A program made the position numbers and the translations under genes. A stretch of 64,000 bases of DNA, from the NCBI RefSeq assembly GCF_001261735.1, contig NZ_CVRP01000005.1:1-64000 (forward strand), given 5' to 3'. This document shows, piece after piece, positions 51,229 through 64,000 of this stretch. The number at the start of each line of letters is the position of its first letter. Position 1 is the stretch's first letter. The notes beneath the pieces were generated by a model that searched no databases, was not told the origin of the DNA, and saw nothing but the letters and a program-made list of their open reading frames with translations. This DNA comes from Dysgonomonas sp. BGC7. Its GTDB lineage: Bacteria > Bacteroidota > Bacteroidia > Bacteroidales > Dysgonomonadaceae.

Positions 51229-54200
51229 ATGAAGAGACTTTTATCTAAAAGGTCTGTTGCACTAATTTTGTTTATCCTTTTGATAAATATTATAGCAATA
51301 GACATTTATGCTGAAGAAAACGGAATAGCCGGTATTCTTCAAGAAAAAACCAAAATAACCGGAACTGTCGTAGATAAAGACGGAGAACCTATCATAGGAG
51401 CTACGGTTGTTGTTGTTGGAACTACACAAGGGACTAATACCGACCTCAATGGAAAGTATGAGATAGATGTCCCAAACAGACAATCACGCTTAGAGTTTCG
51501 CTTTCTGGGATTTGTGACAAAAACAGAAACTGTAGGAAATCAGTCCCAGATTAATATTGTTTTAGAAGAAGACTCCAAGATCTTGGACGAGGTCGTTGTT
51601 GTAGGTTATGGTACACAAAAGAAAGCAACTCTTACCGGATCGGTTACTGTGATCGGCGAAGAAATGTTTAAAGATAAAGGTACTGTCTCCAATCCTCTTC
51701 AGGCATTGCAGGGACAAGTGGCTGGTCTTAGAATAACCCGATCTTCAGCTGCACCCGGAGAAGAGGGCTGGAAGGTTTCTATTCGTGGAGCTGTTTCTAA
51801 AAATGCAACAGATCCTCTTTTAATTATAGATGGTGTACCGGCCGATGGAACAGGTGAACTCCAAAACCTGAATGCCTCAGATATAGAATCTATCAACTTT
51901 CTGAAAGATGCTTCGGCTGCAATCTATGGATCGAAAGCTGCGGGAGGGGTTATATTAGTTACAACTAAAAACCCAAGTGCAGGCAAAACAAAAATAGAAT
52001 ATAGTGGCTCTTATACATATAAGAAAGTAGGGCTTCAACCTCGTCTGATGAACCTTGACGAATGGACCGATGGTATTATTCAGGCATTGAATAATGATGG
52101 TTACACCGATCATAACTGGATTAAATATGCAAATCTGGCAAAAGCCAACAAAGGCCGCTATATAGATCTTACCAACGGTAAAAATCCTGATCCCATACCG
52201 GGAGCATTTCAAGGTGTTGCCGACTTTGTTTTCCAGGATATCAACTGGACAGATGTTTTGTGGGGTGGAGCCAGTTCTACACAACACAACCTCAGTGCTT
52301 CGGGCGGAAACGAAAAGTCGAAATACCGTCTATCTCTCGGCTATTTATACGATGAAGGTACACTGCAATGGGGTAATAATTCGAATGAGCAATTTAATGC
52401 ACGTCTGAATAATACATTCCAGTTGACAGACCGCTTCTCTATAGAGTCTGTAATCTCTGCATCGAGAAGAAGACAGGTTGCACCTACTATGATCAACTCT
52501 GTATTAGGAGTTTCTATCCCTCAGCCCGGACTACCTGCTGCAACTATCGACGGAAAAGCTTACGCATGGGGAGGACAAAGAGCCCCTAACTGGTTGGCAG
52601 AACTAGGAGGCGACAATGAATTGATTGTTACAACATTCAACATTAACGAAACATTCAAATATCAACTGATGAAAGGGCTGGATTTTACAGGGACTTTCGG
52701 ATATTCGACCAATGGCGCATCTCGAGACGAACAATACAATTCGATAGAGTGGTTCAGCTATAATGGCCAACCCCATAAAGGTGACAGCAGATACTACCCC
52801 ACTGCCGACCAAAGCTCTTATAAGAAAACGAATGCCCGAACAGATAACTACTCGGCAAACGCTTATTTGAATTATTCTAAAAGCCTAAACGAAATTCACA
52901 ATTTCAATCTGATGGCAGGAACCCAATATGACTTCAAACAGTACGATTATAGTGGCTCTGAAGCTCGTAATATAATGTCGGAACTGGAAGTTATCAATGG
53001 TAGTGGAACTATATACCTTGTAGCTCCGGACAAATATGAAATTGCGACTCTATCCTACTTCTCTCGGTTAAACTATGACTACAAATCGAAGTACCTGTTA
53101 GATGTAAATGCACGATATGATGGCTCTTCAAAATTTCGCCCGGAAAACAGATGGAAATTCTTTTATGGTGTATCAGGAGGATGGCGTATAACAGAAGAAG
53201 CCTTTGCCAAAGGAATTAAAGAATATGTAGATGAACTGAAACTGAGAGCATCATACGGAGAAGTCGGAAATCAAAACGGAATTTCTAATTATGATGGAAT
53301 ACAGTTGTACGAATACAAAGCCGGATCGGGTGCATATATCGGAAGCTCTAATGTAACCTATATTGCTGCTAAAAAAGAACTTGTAAGTACAGTACGCACA
53401 TGGGAAAAAATTAATACTTATAATGCAGGGATAGATTTTGTAGCATTTAATAATCGTTTGTCGGGTAGCTTCGATCTTTATCAGAGAAAGAACAACAATA
53501 TGCTTGTTGGTATTGTCTATCCGGGAGTATTGGGAGGAACAGCTCCACAAACGAATGATGGCAAATTTGAAAGCAAAGGATATGAAGGTAGAATAATCTG
53601 GCGAGCTAAAGTTGGAGATGTAAATTATCATGTTGGTGGAACTCTTACTTACATGACTAATGAACTGAAAAGTGGTGGTAATGAAACAATAACAGCCGGA
53701 TATAACTCAACTGTAAATGGATACCCACTCAACTCGATATTCGGTTATCGCTATGCAGGTAAAATTCAGGATGAAGAAACTCTGGAAGCATATAAAGCTA
53801 AATATCTAACGAGCAATAGCATAGGAATGCCTGCTCATATAAGATTAGGAGACCATATGTTTGCAGATGTTAATGATGATGGAAAACTCGATGCCAGCGA
53901 CCTTGTTTATCTTGGATCCGACGATCCGAAGTACTCTTTTTCTTTCGATTTCGGGTTTGAATGGAATAATTTCGACTTCTCCGCTATTTTTCAAGGAGTT
54001 GGCAAAAGAACAATCCTTAGAGAGATTGATACATGGAAAGTACCTTTTAGATCTACCTATCTGAATACAACTAATCAATCTATAGGTAAAGTTTGGAGCT
54101 TAGAAACGCCTAACAACAGATATCCGTCTTACTCAACCAATGGAGATATAAACAACTACAACTATATGCCGTCAAGCTGGTCTGTAGAGAACGGAGCTTA

Positions 54201-54423
54201 TCTGAGATTAAAGAATATTACTATCGGATATACACTACCAAAGAGTATTCTGCTTAAAACAAAAGCTATAAGTAGTGCCCGTATCTACGTTTCAGGAGCA
54301 GATCTTTGGGAAAAAACATACATCAATGATGGATGGGATCCGGAAGCAACCCGAAAAATAGAAAAAAAAGACCGTTATCCGTTCAATAGAACATTTACAG
54401 CAGGTATAAACGTAACTTTCTAA
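51229..54423 (+). CDS. SusC/RagA family TonB-dependent transporter (third locus)
   Basis: I chose ATG 51229 (MKRLLSKRSVALILF) because it begins a normal signal sequence; the frame is open to an ATG at 51124 but that adds a 35-residue segment with no family likeness. The 1064-residue protein has a carboxypeptidase-regulatory-like domain (ITGTVVDKDGEPIIGATVVV), a TonB-box-like EVVVVGYGTQKK, and the SusC plug signature (IDGVPADGTGELQNLNASDI, AIYGSKAAGGVILVTTKNP; one residue shorter than the usual ASIYGSRA form), then a barrel ending NVTF. It imports the glycan fragments of the third locus. Confidence 0.94.
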   Translation: MKRLLSKRSVALILFILLINIIAIDIYAEENGIAGILQEKTKITGTVVDKDGEPIIGATVVVVGTTQGTNTDLNGKYEIDVPNRQSRLEFRFLGFVTKTETVGNQSQINIVLEEDSKILDEVVVVGYGTQKKATLTGSVTVIGEEMFKDKGTVSNPLQALQGQVAGLRITRSSAAPGEEGWKVSIRGAVSKNATDPLLIIDGVPADGTGELQNLNASDIESINFLKDASAAIYGSKAAGGVILVTTKNPSAGKTKIEYSGSYTYKKVGLQPRLMNLDEWTDGIIQALNNDGYTDHNWIKYANLAKANKGRYIDLTNGKNPDPIPGAFQGVADFVFQDINWTDVLWGGASSTQHNLSASGGNEKSKYRLSLGYLYDEGTLQWGNNSNEQFNARLNNTFQLTDRFSIESVISASRRRQVAPTMINSVLGVSIPQPGLPAATIDGKAYAWGGQRAPNWLAELGGDNELIVTTFNINETFKYQLMKGLDFTGTFGYSTNGASRDEQYNSIEWFSYNGQPHKGDSRYYPTADQSSYKKTNARTDNYSANAYLNYSKSLNEIHNFNLMAGTQYDFKQYDYSGSEARNIMSELEVINGSGTIYLVAPDKYEIATLSYFSRLNYDYKSKYLLDVNARYDGSSKFRPENRWKFFYGVSGGWRITEEAFAKGIKEYVDELKLRASYGEVGNQNGISNYDGIQLYEYKAGSGAYIGSSNVTYIAAKKELVSTVRTWEKINTYNAGIDFVAFNNRLSGSFDLYQRKNNNMLVGIVYPGVLGGTAPQTNDGKFESKGYEGRIIWRAKVGDVNYHVGGTLTYMTNELKSGGNETITAGYNSTVNGYPLNSIFGYRYAGKIQDEETLEAYKAKYLTSNSIGMPAHIRLGDHMFADVNDDGKLDASDLVYLGSDDPKYSFSFDFGFEWNNFDFSAIFQGVGKRTILREIDTWKVPFRSTYLNTTNQSIGKVWSLETPNNRYPSYSTNGDINNYNYMPSSWSVENGAYLRLKNITIGYTLPKSILLKTKAISSARIYVSGADLWEKTYINDGWDPEATRKIEKKDRYPFNRTFTAGINVTF

Positions 54424-54435
54424 ATCAGAACTATC

Positions 54436-56160
54436 ATGAAATTAATAAAAATAAGTATAGCATTCATCCTCTTATTAAGCATATCTCTCCAATCATGCTT
54501 AGATTTGGATCCTAAAGCCGATCTGGCCGAAACAAACCTATGGAAAAATGCAGAACATTACCGACTCTTTGCAAGTCAGTTTTACGGATGGACCCGAGAT
54601 TTTAAATCTATGGATGCAAGTATACATTGGGACGGACGCTCCGATCTGGTTACAGCATCTACTACAGATATATATAGTAACGGAACAAACACGATCCCAA
54701 TTTCGGACAACGACATTATTCCCTATAAAGATATTTACAACAAAATACGTCAGGCAAATATATTGCTAGAGAAGTCAGAATCATACGCTATTCCTACCGA
54801 TATTAAAACATATGTAGGAGAAGCTAAATTTTTCAGGGCTTATCTCTATTTCGAATTACTGCAACTGTTTGGAGATGTTATTATAGTAAAAAAAACATTA
54901 GATATTACATCGCCCGAACTTAAGACTGCCCGTAATCCAAGATCAGAAGTTGTAGACTTTATTATTGAAGATTTGCAAGATGCCATTCTTAAACTACCTG
55001 CACATAAAACGATATCTACATCAGAAGCAGGACGTGTAAGTAGTGAAGCAGCTTCTGCCTTCCTTTCTCGTGTAGCTCTATACGAAGGCACATGGCAAAA
55101 ATCAAGAAACAATGAAACCCGCGGCAAAGCATTGCTCGATGTAGCAGCAATTGCAGCAAAGGATGTTATCGATTCTGAAACTTTTGCGCTCTTCAATCCT
55201 GAAGAATTGGGAACACAATCCTATAAATATCTCTTTATACTGGAAAACGTACAGTCTAATCCTGCTAATATAGGAAAGACAGCAAACAAAGAATATATTT
55301 TTGCAAGAAGACATGATGAGTCAATTAATGCGATAGGATATAACATTACTAAAGGCCGTTTTGCAAACTCGGGGGTAAATTTTATAACTCGGAAAATGAC
55401 AAATATGTATCTTCAAAGTAATGGTTTACCTGTCAACCCATCAACATGGGATTATAGCAAAATGGACTCCGAATTTAAAAACCGTGACAACAGAATGACA
55501 AACTCATTGATGGTTGCAGGCAAAACCTATTGGAGCAATGCCGGAGCACGGGTAACATGGGCAGGCGATACAGAAGATATTGCAAGTGCAGCTATTAAAT
55601 CTCTAAATCCGGTATACGGAAGTGGCTACCAAAATCAGAAATGGGCTACAGAAAGACTTGTTGCCGATACTAGAGAAGGATATGATTTCCCGATTATCCG
55701 TTATGCTGAAGTTCTTCTCAATTATGCTGAAGCAGTGTTCGAAAGAGACCAAAACATCTCTGATGAGGATTTGAATATTTCTTTAAATCTTGTTCGTTTG
55801 AGAGTAAATCCTGATATGCCAAAATTAAGTAACAACTTTGTATCTGTCAATGGATTGGATATGAGAACTGAGATACGAAGAGAACGTACTGTAGAACTAT
55901 TTGACGAAGGATTTAGATTAGACGATTTAAAACGCTGGAAAACAGCAGAAGTAGAAATGCCAATGGATCTACTGGGGGTTAAGTGGCTCGGAACAGAGTT
56001 TCAAACAAAATGGCCTAACGTTTCATATTCAAAAAACTCTGACGGTTGTCTGATTCTGGAAACAGGAAGAAAATGGGAGCAAAAGAATTATTTACTGCCA
56101 TTACCTGCCGATCAGGTGCAACTTAATCCAAATCTTGGAAACAATCCGGGTTGGAACTAG
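54436..56160 (+). CDS. SusD/RagB family nutrient-binding lipoprotein (third locus)
   Basis: This is a 574-residue surface lipoprotein (lipobox LQSC, mature CLDLDPKADLAE). SusD hallmarks are AKFFRAYLYFELLQLFGDVI and YAEVLLNYAEAVFE with RRERTVELFDEGFRLDDLKR. It lies 12 bp after SusC. The stop is TAG. Confidence 0.95.
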   Translation: MKLIKISIAFILLLSISLQSCLDLDPKADLAETNLWKNAEHYRLFASQFYGWTRDFKSMDASIHWDGRSDLVTASTTDIYSNGTNTIPISDNDIIPYKDIYNKIRQANILLEKSESYAIPTDIKTYVGEAKFFRAYLYFELLQLFGDVIIVKKTLDITSPELKTARNPRSEVVDFIIEDLQDAILKLPAHKTISTSEAGRVSSEAASAFLSRVALYEGTWQKSRNNETRGKALLDVAAIAAKDVIDSETFALFNPEELGTQSYKYLFILENVQSNPANIGKTANKEYIFARRHDESINAIGYNITKGRFANSGVNFITRKMTNMYLQSNGLPVNPSTWDYSKMDSEFKNRDNRMTNSLMVAGKTYWSNAGARVTWAGDTEDIASAAIKSLNPVYGSGYQNQKWATERLVADTREGYDFPIIRYAEVLLNYAEAVFERDQNISDEDLNISLNLVRLRVNPDMPKLSNNFVSVNGLDMRTEIRRERTVELFDEGFRLDDLKRWKTAEVEMPMDLLGVKWLGTEFQTKWPNVSYSKNSDGCLILETGRKWEQKNYLLPLPADQVQLNPNLGNNPGWN

Positions 56161-56190
56161 ACCAATGTTTAATAATTTAAATTGAATAAT

Positions 56191-57639
56191 ATGAAATATA
56201 TTTCTTTATTAAAATATATAGCAATGTCTGTCTTGCTTGGAAGTTTTACTTTGATTCTATACACTTCCTGCGACGACAATGATGACTACAAAGAGCAAAT
56301 GGGAGAGAATCATATTCTGTCAGATATTAAAATCTACACCACAATGGATACTGTTCCATTATTGGTAGGAAGAGATACTACTTTTGCATACACTGTTACT
56401 CCGGACTATGCCACAGACACAACTGTAGTATGGAGTTCGGGAGATAAGACGATAGCTACAGTGGATAAGTCGGGACGAATCAAAGGATTAAGCCCCGGTA
56501 AAGTATATATCACTGTGGCTCCTAAAGTAGGATATGCTACTTCTGCCACCATTCCGGTAAGAGTAATAGATAGGATTGTCTATACTCAAGACATAACTAT
56601 TACAAATACGGATTTGGAAGTATACGAAACCGATAAACTACAACTAAAAACTGCCCTTACACCTTCCGACGTAACTTATTATGCACTCAAATGGACAAGC
56701 AGTAACGAATCTGTAGCAACAGTATCAGCTAATGGAATTGTAGCAGGGATAAAAGAAGGTACTGCCACTATTACGGCAACATCGGTTGATGGTACAAATG
56801 TTTCTAAATCTGTAACAATCACTGTAAGACCAATAATTCCCGTTACAGATGTAGAATTAGATCCTTCTATGCTGGATATTGCAAAATATGAAGTAGCTAA
56901 GCTATTATTTACAGTAACACCATCCAATGCAACAGCATCATCTTTGGTATGGACATGTAGCAATAAGGAAGTTGCAACCATCGAAAACGGTATTCTTACA
57001 GCCGTAGGTGCAGGAACTACTACTCTGACAGCAACAGGAACATATGCTGATGGTTCGAAAGTAGAAAAAGCATTTAAAATTACAGTTCCCGAAGGAAAGG
57101 TTAACGATACATTTATTTACAAAAGTCTTTGGATTCCACGTTCGGGGAATTCTGTAACTGAGACTAAAAATGGCAAACTATATGTAAAATCGGTAGCACA
57201 AGACGCAACGCAATACAAAATACAATTTGAAAGAAGCGTATACACAGATGTCAATCCGACAATCTACCCACTTCTTGCATTCAAAGTCAATTTGACAGGG
57301 CTGGCCAGCAGCAATAATCCAAACTTTGTGCTAGACGTATGGGGCGGAGATATTACCGGCGGAAAATATACTCTTAATGGAGGTCACAGAAATAATGCCA
57401 TGGAGAGGAAGAATGCCAAAGATGGAAGCGTCATTCATTTTGTTCGTCTCAATAGTGCATCAGGTGCGAAATTTGGGTCTAGCGTGATAGAAGACAACAA
57501 ACTGTCGACAATACAGCATTTTATTTTCGAAATATGGGAAATGAAATCTGCTACCTCTGCTGCTCCGGTATTGGAAGTATCATGGATAAAAACATTTAAG
57601 ACTGAATCTGAATTACAGAATTATTTAGATAATGAGTAA
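56191..57639 (+). CDS. Surface lipoprotein with Ig-like (Big2) repeats, probable glycan-binding protein
   Basis: I chose ATG 56191 (MKYISLLKYIAM); the TTG at 56182 is less likely. The roughly 482-residue lipoprotein has lipobox TSC followed by DDNDDYKE, a strong surface-export signal. Three bacterial Ig-like repeats follow (about 38-122, 126-210 and 213-295, each with a copy like WTSSNESVATVSANGIVAGI). A C-terminal beta-sandwich domain (about 300-480) is probably the glycan-binding part. This is the usual third gene after SusC/SusD. A GC-rich hairpin follows its stop. Confidence 0.8.
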   Translation: MKYISLLKYIAMSVLLGSFTLILYTSCDDNDDYKEQMGENHILSDIKIYTTMDTVPLLVGRDTTFAYTVTPDYATDTTVVWSSGDKTIATVDKSGRIKGLSPGKVYITVAPKVGYATSATIPVRVIDRIVYTQDITITNTDLEVYETDKLQLKTALTPSDVTYYALKWTSSNESVATVSANGIVAGIKEGTATITATSVDGTNVSKSVTITVRPIIPVTDVELDPSMLDIAKYEVAKLLFTVTPSNATASSLVWTCSNKEVATIENGILTAVGAGTTTLTATGTYADGSKVEKAFKITVPEGKVNDTFIYKSLWIPRSGNSVTETKNGKLYVKSVAQDATQYKIQFERSVYTDVNPTIYPLLAFKVNLTGLASSNNPNFVLDVWGGDITGGKYTLNGGHRNNAMERKNAKDGSVIHFVRLNSASGAKFGSSVIEDNKLSTIQHFIFEIWEMKSATSAAPVLEVSWIKTFKTESELQNYLDNE

Positions 57640-57646
57640 TAAAAAA

Positions 57647-57673
57647 GGGAGGGATGGAAACATCCACCCTCCC
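57647..57673 (+). terminator. Intercistronic hairpin in the third locus
   Basis: GGGAGGGATGG (57647-57657) pairs with CCACCCTCCC (57664-57673), with one bulged A. It lies between the glycan-binding gene and the first lyase gene. Confidence 0.7.
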
Positions 57674-57690
57674 CTTTATAAAATATTTTT

Positions 57691-58881
57691 ATGAAAAAAA
57701 TAATATTACTGATGCTAGGAATCTTTATGTTAACAAACATAAGCTGTACTTCCGAATTTAATGATACTCCGGCTAATATAGACTTATCTCATAAAAAAGA
57801 AGAAAGCTATATTCCCAAACTGGAGCATCCCGGCATACTGCATACATCTGAAAGCATAGAACATATGCGCACTATTGCAAAGCGTGCAGACAGCAACACT
57901 CCAGCTTATCAGGCATACCTAAAGTTTAAGAATGATAGCCGCTCCCAATCCAATTATACAATCAGAGGCCCATTTGAAATCATTGCCCGTGACGGAGACT
58001 ATGCATATACAAAAAACAGTTTCGAGTCCGATTTTGCTGCCGCTCATATGAATGCTCTGATGTGGGCTATAGATCAGGATGAAGCACATGCCCAAAAGTC
58101 ACTCGAAATACTACTTGCATATGCCAATAAGCTAAAAAGCGTAGCTCCATCCAACGATGCTCCCTTATTAGCAGGATTCGAAGCTTTTAGAATTACTTTT
58201 GCCTTAGAGATATTAAAACACACCTATGGTAAAATAACAAAAGATGATTCTGATAAAATCGATAATATGCTCAAAACAGTGTTTATGCCTGTAATAGAAA
58301 ACTTCTATAACACAGCTCCATACACAAATGGGAACTGGGGTCTTGTAATAACAAGGGCTTATATATCCATGGCTATTTTGTGGGATGATACTGATATGTA
58401 CAAGAAGGCTGTAGAAACTCTGTTGCAAGGAAATGATAACGGCACAATCCCTAATTATATAAACCAAGAAGGCCAGTGTCAGGAAAGTGGAAGGGATCAA
58501 GCTCATGCACAGTTGGGCATAGGAGTATTAGGCTCTATTTGCGAAATAGCATACAAGCAAGGTAATGACCTATATGGAGTGTTGGAAAATCGCTTGCTGA
58601 AAGGCTATGAATACACTGCCAAGTACAATCTAGGATATGATGACCTACCTTTTGTTACATGGAAGGATGTGACCGGAAAATATAGTAACTGGAAGTCCAT
58701 AAGTGATCTTTACAGGGGCGAATTCAGATCTATCTACGCTCTGGCTTACAATCATTATGTAACACGTAAAGGATTGGAAATGCCATTTACAGCTAAAGTT
58801 TTAGAGAAACATCCGACAGGGAAATATGACGGAGACGGAATTGATTATGATGTATTTCAATTCTGTGATGAAAATAATTAA
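57691..58881 (+). CDS. Alginate-lyase-family lipoprotein, first copy
   Basis: This 396-residue lipoprotein (lipobox ISC, then TSEFNDT) has an alpha/alpha-toroid domain of the alginate lyase (PF05426) type. Such enzymes cleave uronic-acid-containing polysaccharides by beta-elimination. The signature QESGRDQAHAQ (residues 264-273, with R268 and H272) is the likely active-site strip, and NGNWG and LYRGEFRSIYALAYNHY are further typical parts. It resembles PL5/PL38-type enzymes, but the CAZy family cannot be fixed by eye. The next gene is a diverged paralogue. Confidence 0.8.
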   Translation: MKKIILLMLGIFMLTNISCTSEFNDTPANIDLSHKKEESYIPKLEHPGILHTSESIEHMRTIAKRADSNTPAYQAYLKFKNDSRSQSNYTIRGPFEIIARDGDYAYTKNSFESDFAAAHMNALMWAIDQDEAHAQKSLEILLAYANKLKSVAPSNDAPLLAGFEAFRITFALEILKHTYGKITKDDSDKIDNMLKTVFMPVIENFYNTAPYTNGNWGLVITRAYISMAILWDDTDMYKKAVETLLQGNDNGTIPNYINQEGQCQESGRDQAHAQLGIGVLGSICEIAYKQGNDLYGVLENRLLKGYEYTAKYNLGYDDLPFVTWKDVTGKYSNWKSISDLYRGEFRSIYALAYNHYVTRKGLEMPFTAKVLEKHPTGKYDGDGIDYDVFQFCDENN

Positions 58882-58905
58882 TAATAATTATAGCTATTTG
58901 AAATT

Positions 58906-60147
58906 ATGAAAAAAGCATTTTTATATATAGCAATATCTTGTTTTACGTTAGCCAGTTCGGGTTGTGGCAAAGAATTTGACGACAGCCCTGCAAAAATAGA
59001 CTTAACCCCAACCTTACCAAACGAATATGATCTTAATCATCCTTGTCTAGTTCATACTAATTCTGATTTTGAATACGTTAAAGCAAAAGTAGATGCAAAG
59101 AAGGAGCCTTGGCTATCGGGATGGAATAAACTGATTGCCAGTTCAAGAGCACAATCGTCTTATATTGCTGCTCCTGTCGAAATATTAGAAAGAAATAGTT
59201 CGGGTGGTAATTTTGCACGCTCCGGACACGATAGTGCTGCTGCTTATCAGCTTGCATTAAGATGGAAGCTCACCGGAGATGCGCAATATGCAGACGCATC
59301 TGTAAAGGTGTTAAACGCATGGGCCAGTACATGCAAATCAATAGCAAGGACAGATGGTCACAGGCTGCTTGTTGCCGGATTCATTGGCTATCAATTTGCT
59401 AATGCTGCCGAGTTGATGAGAGATTATGAAGGTTGGAAAACAGAAGATTTCGAAAAATTCAAAACATGGATTGCCGACGTATTCTACCCTCATTGCTATG
59501 AATTTCTAGCAGACCATTATAGCACTAAAGCCGAAGCTGCATGGCTAAGTTGGGATGCTCCGGCAATGTTAACAATCTTTTCAATCGGAATACTATGCGA
59601 CGATGCCGATAAAATAAACTTTGCCTTGAATTACTTTTACAACGGAGCCGGCCCGGGATGTATAAAAAACATGGTTGTAGCCATGCACGAAGATCCGGAT
59701 ATTTCGGGGAAAATTATCGGACAAAGTCAGGAAATGGGAAGAGATCAAGCCCATGCTACCCTAGATCCGCCTTTATTGGGATACTTTTGCCAAACGGCTT
59801 ATAATATAGGGATTGATCTATTTGCTTATGACAACAACAAAATATTAGCCCTGTGTGAATACACTGCTAAATATAATGTTGATATTACACAAGCGGTTAA
59901 CATGCCATATACACCATATTACAGTCTGAAAGAAGGGTGGCACAATGTGATTTCCGATGAGTACAGAGGCAGAGCTCGTCCGGGATGGGAACTTATATAC
60001 AATCATTATGCAAATATCAAAGGATTAGATGCTACATATTCTCAAAAGTTTGCCGAAAAACAAAGGCCTGAAGGTGGTGGTGGCCAAGGAGGAGAACAAG
60101 ATGATCTGGGCTTTGGCACATTGATGTATACAAGAGAAGCTAAATAA
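58906..60147 (+). CDS. Alginate-lyase-family lipoprotein, second copy
   Basis: This 413-residue paralogue of the preceding gene has the mature start CGKEFDDSPAKIDL, which mirrors CTSEFNDTPANIDL there. The active-site strip is QEMGRDQAHAT (275-285, with R279 and H283); SDEYRGRARPGWELIYNHY matches the tail of the first copy. The C-terminus ends in a Gly-rich linker (RPEGGGGQGGEQDD) not seen in the first copy. The two may cut different linkages or act in sequence. A 12-bp hairpin follows. Confidence 0.8.
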   Translation: MKKAFLYIAISCFTLASSGCGKEFDDSPAKIDLTPTLPNEYDLNHPCLVHTNSDFEYVKAKVDAKKEPWLSGWNKLIASSRAQSSYIAAPVEILERNSSGGNFARSGHDSAAAYQLALRWKLTGDAQYADASVKVLNAWASTCKSIARTDGHRLLVAGFIGYQFANAAELMRDYEGWKTEDFEKFKTWIADVFYPHCYEFLADHYSTKAEAAWLSWDAPAMLTIFSIGILCDDADKINFALNYFYNGAGPGCIKNMVVAMHEDPDISGKIIGQSQEMGRDQAHATLDPPLLGYFCQTAYNIGIDLFAYDNNKILALCEYTAKYNVDITQAVNMPYTPYYSLKEGWHNVISDEYRGRARPGWELIYNHYANIKGLDATYSQKFAEKQRPEGGGGQGGEQDDLGFGTLMYTREAK

Positions 60148-60154
60148 ATAACTA

Positions 60155-60192
60155 TTGAGTCAAAAGTTTTTATAAGAAAGCTTTTGACTCAA
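60155..60192 (+). terminator. Stable hairpin after the second lyase gene
   Basis: TTGAGTCAAAAG (60155-60166) and CTTTTGACTCAA (60181-60192) are perfect complements with a 14-nt loop. The trailing sequence TCTTACTT is only weakly T-rich, so termination may be partial and the GH2 gene may be read through. Confidence 0.65.
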
Positions 60193-60235
60193 TCTTACTT
60201 GGATAATTATCATAAATACAAATAGGAATAGGTAA

Positions 60236-64000
<3,765 letters not shown>

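Overview
The window is AT-rich DNA from a member of the Bacteroidota, most like an order Bacteroidales, Dysgonomonas/Bacteroides-type organism. The signs are three SusC/SusD pairs, hybrid two-component (HTCS) regulators, lipoproteins with acidic surface-export signals, and -7 elements of the form TAnnTTTG. I cannot name the species. No rRNA, tRNA, IS element, phage or CRISPR array was recognised.

Region 1 (about 1-10,640, mostly minus strand) is a set of cobalamin-independent functions under cobalamin riboswitches. After a formate/nitrite-transporter-like gene with no obvious start come metE with its own B12 riboswitch, a short MetE-family gene, and a divergent Lrp/AsnC regulator. A minus-strand operon then runs riboswitch - thioredoxin-like nrdH - nrdI - nrdE - nrdF - queH - cysteine-rich CWC protein. 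MetE, class Ib ribonucleotide reductase and QueH can each replace a B12-dependent enzyme (MetH, class II RNR, QueG). nrdE carries an in-frame TAG at 7216-7218. This cuts off the radical-transfer Tyr-Tyr pair and the C-terminal CxxC, although the frame stays open and conserved beyond it. A second, near-duplicate riboswitch upstream drives a 74-residue orphan ORF that ends in its own terminator.

Region 2 (about 10,640-12,084) is gene-poor. It holds tiny ORFs, an 11-bp inverted repeat around a -7 element, a promoter-to-terminator unit that could be a small RNA, and a structured leader.

Region 3 (12,085-28,695) is a ribose/nucleoside utilisation locus. It contains a helical-repeat protein in the position of a regulator, two ribokinases, an IPT-type lipoprotein, SusC/SusD, a tandem pair of DUF4832-type lipoproteins, a nucleoside hydrolase, a GRP-type sugar permease and a GH97 enzyme. 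The order resembles the ribose (rbs) locus of B. thetaiotaomicron as I remember it.

Region 4 (29,520-44,487) is a complete fructan, probably levan, utilisation locus: SusC, SusD, a DUF4960 surface glycan-binding protein, two GH32 enzymes, an MFS permease, fructokinase and an HTCS with a periplasmic sugar-binding sensor. Region 5 (44,524-46,753) has small genes and a choloylglycine-hydrolase-family enzyme.

Region 6 (47,021-end) is a third locus: an HTCS with a Reg_prop sensor, SusC, SusD, an Ig-like lipoprotein, two alginate-lyase-family lipoproteins, a GH2 beta-galactosidase and the start of a GH97 gene cut by the window edge. It probably targets a uronic-acid-containing, galactose-decorated polysaccharide. 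Strong hairpins sit between the SusC/D-type genes and the enzyme genes in all three loci.
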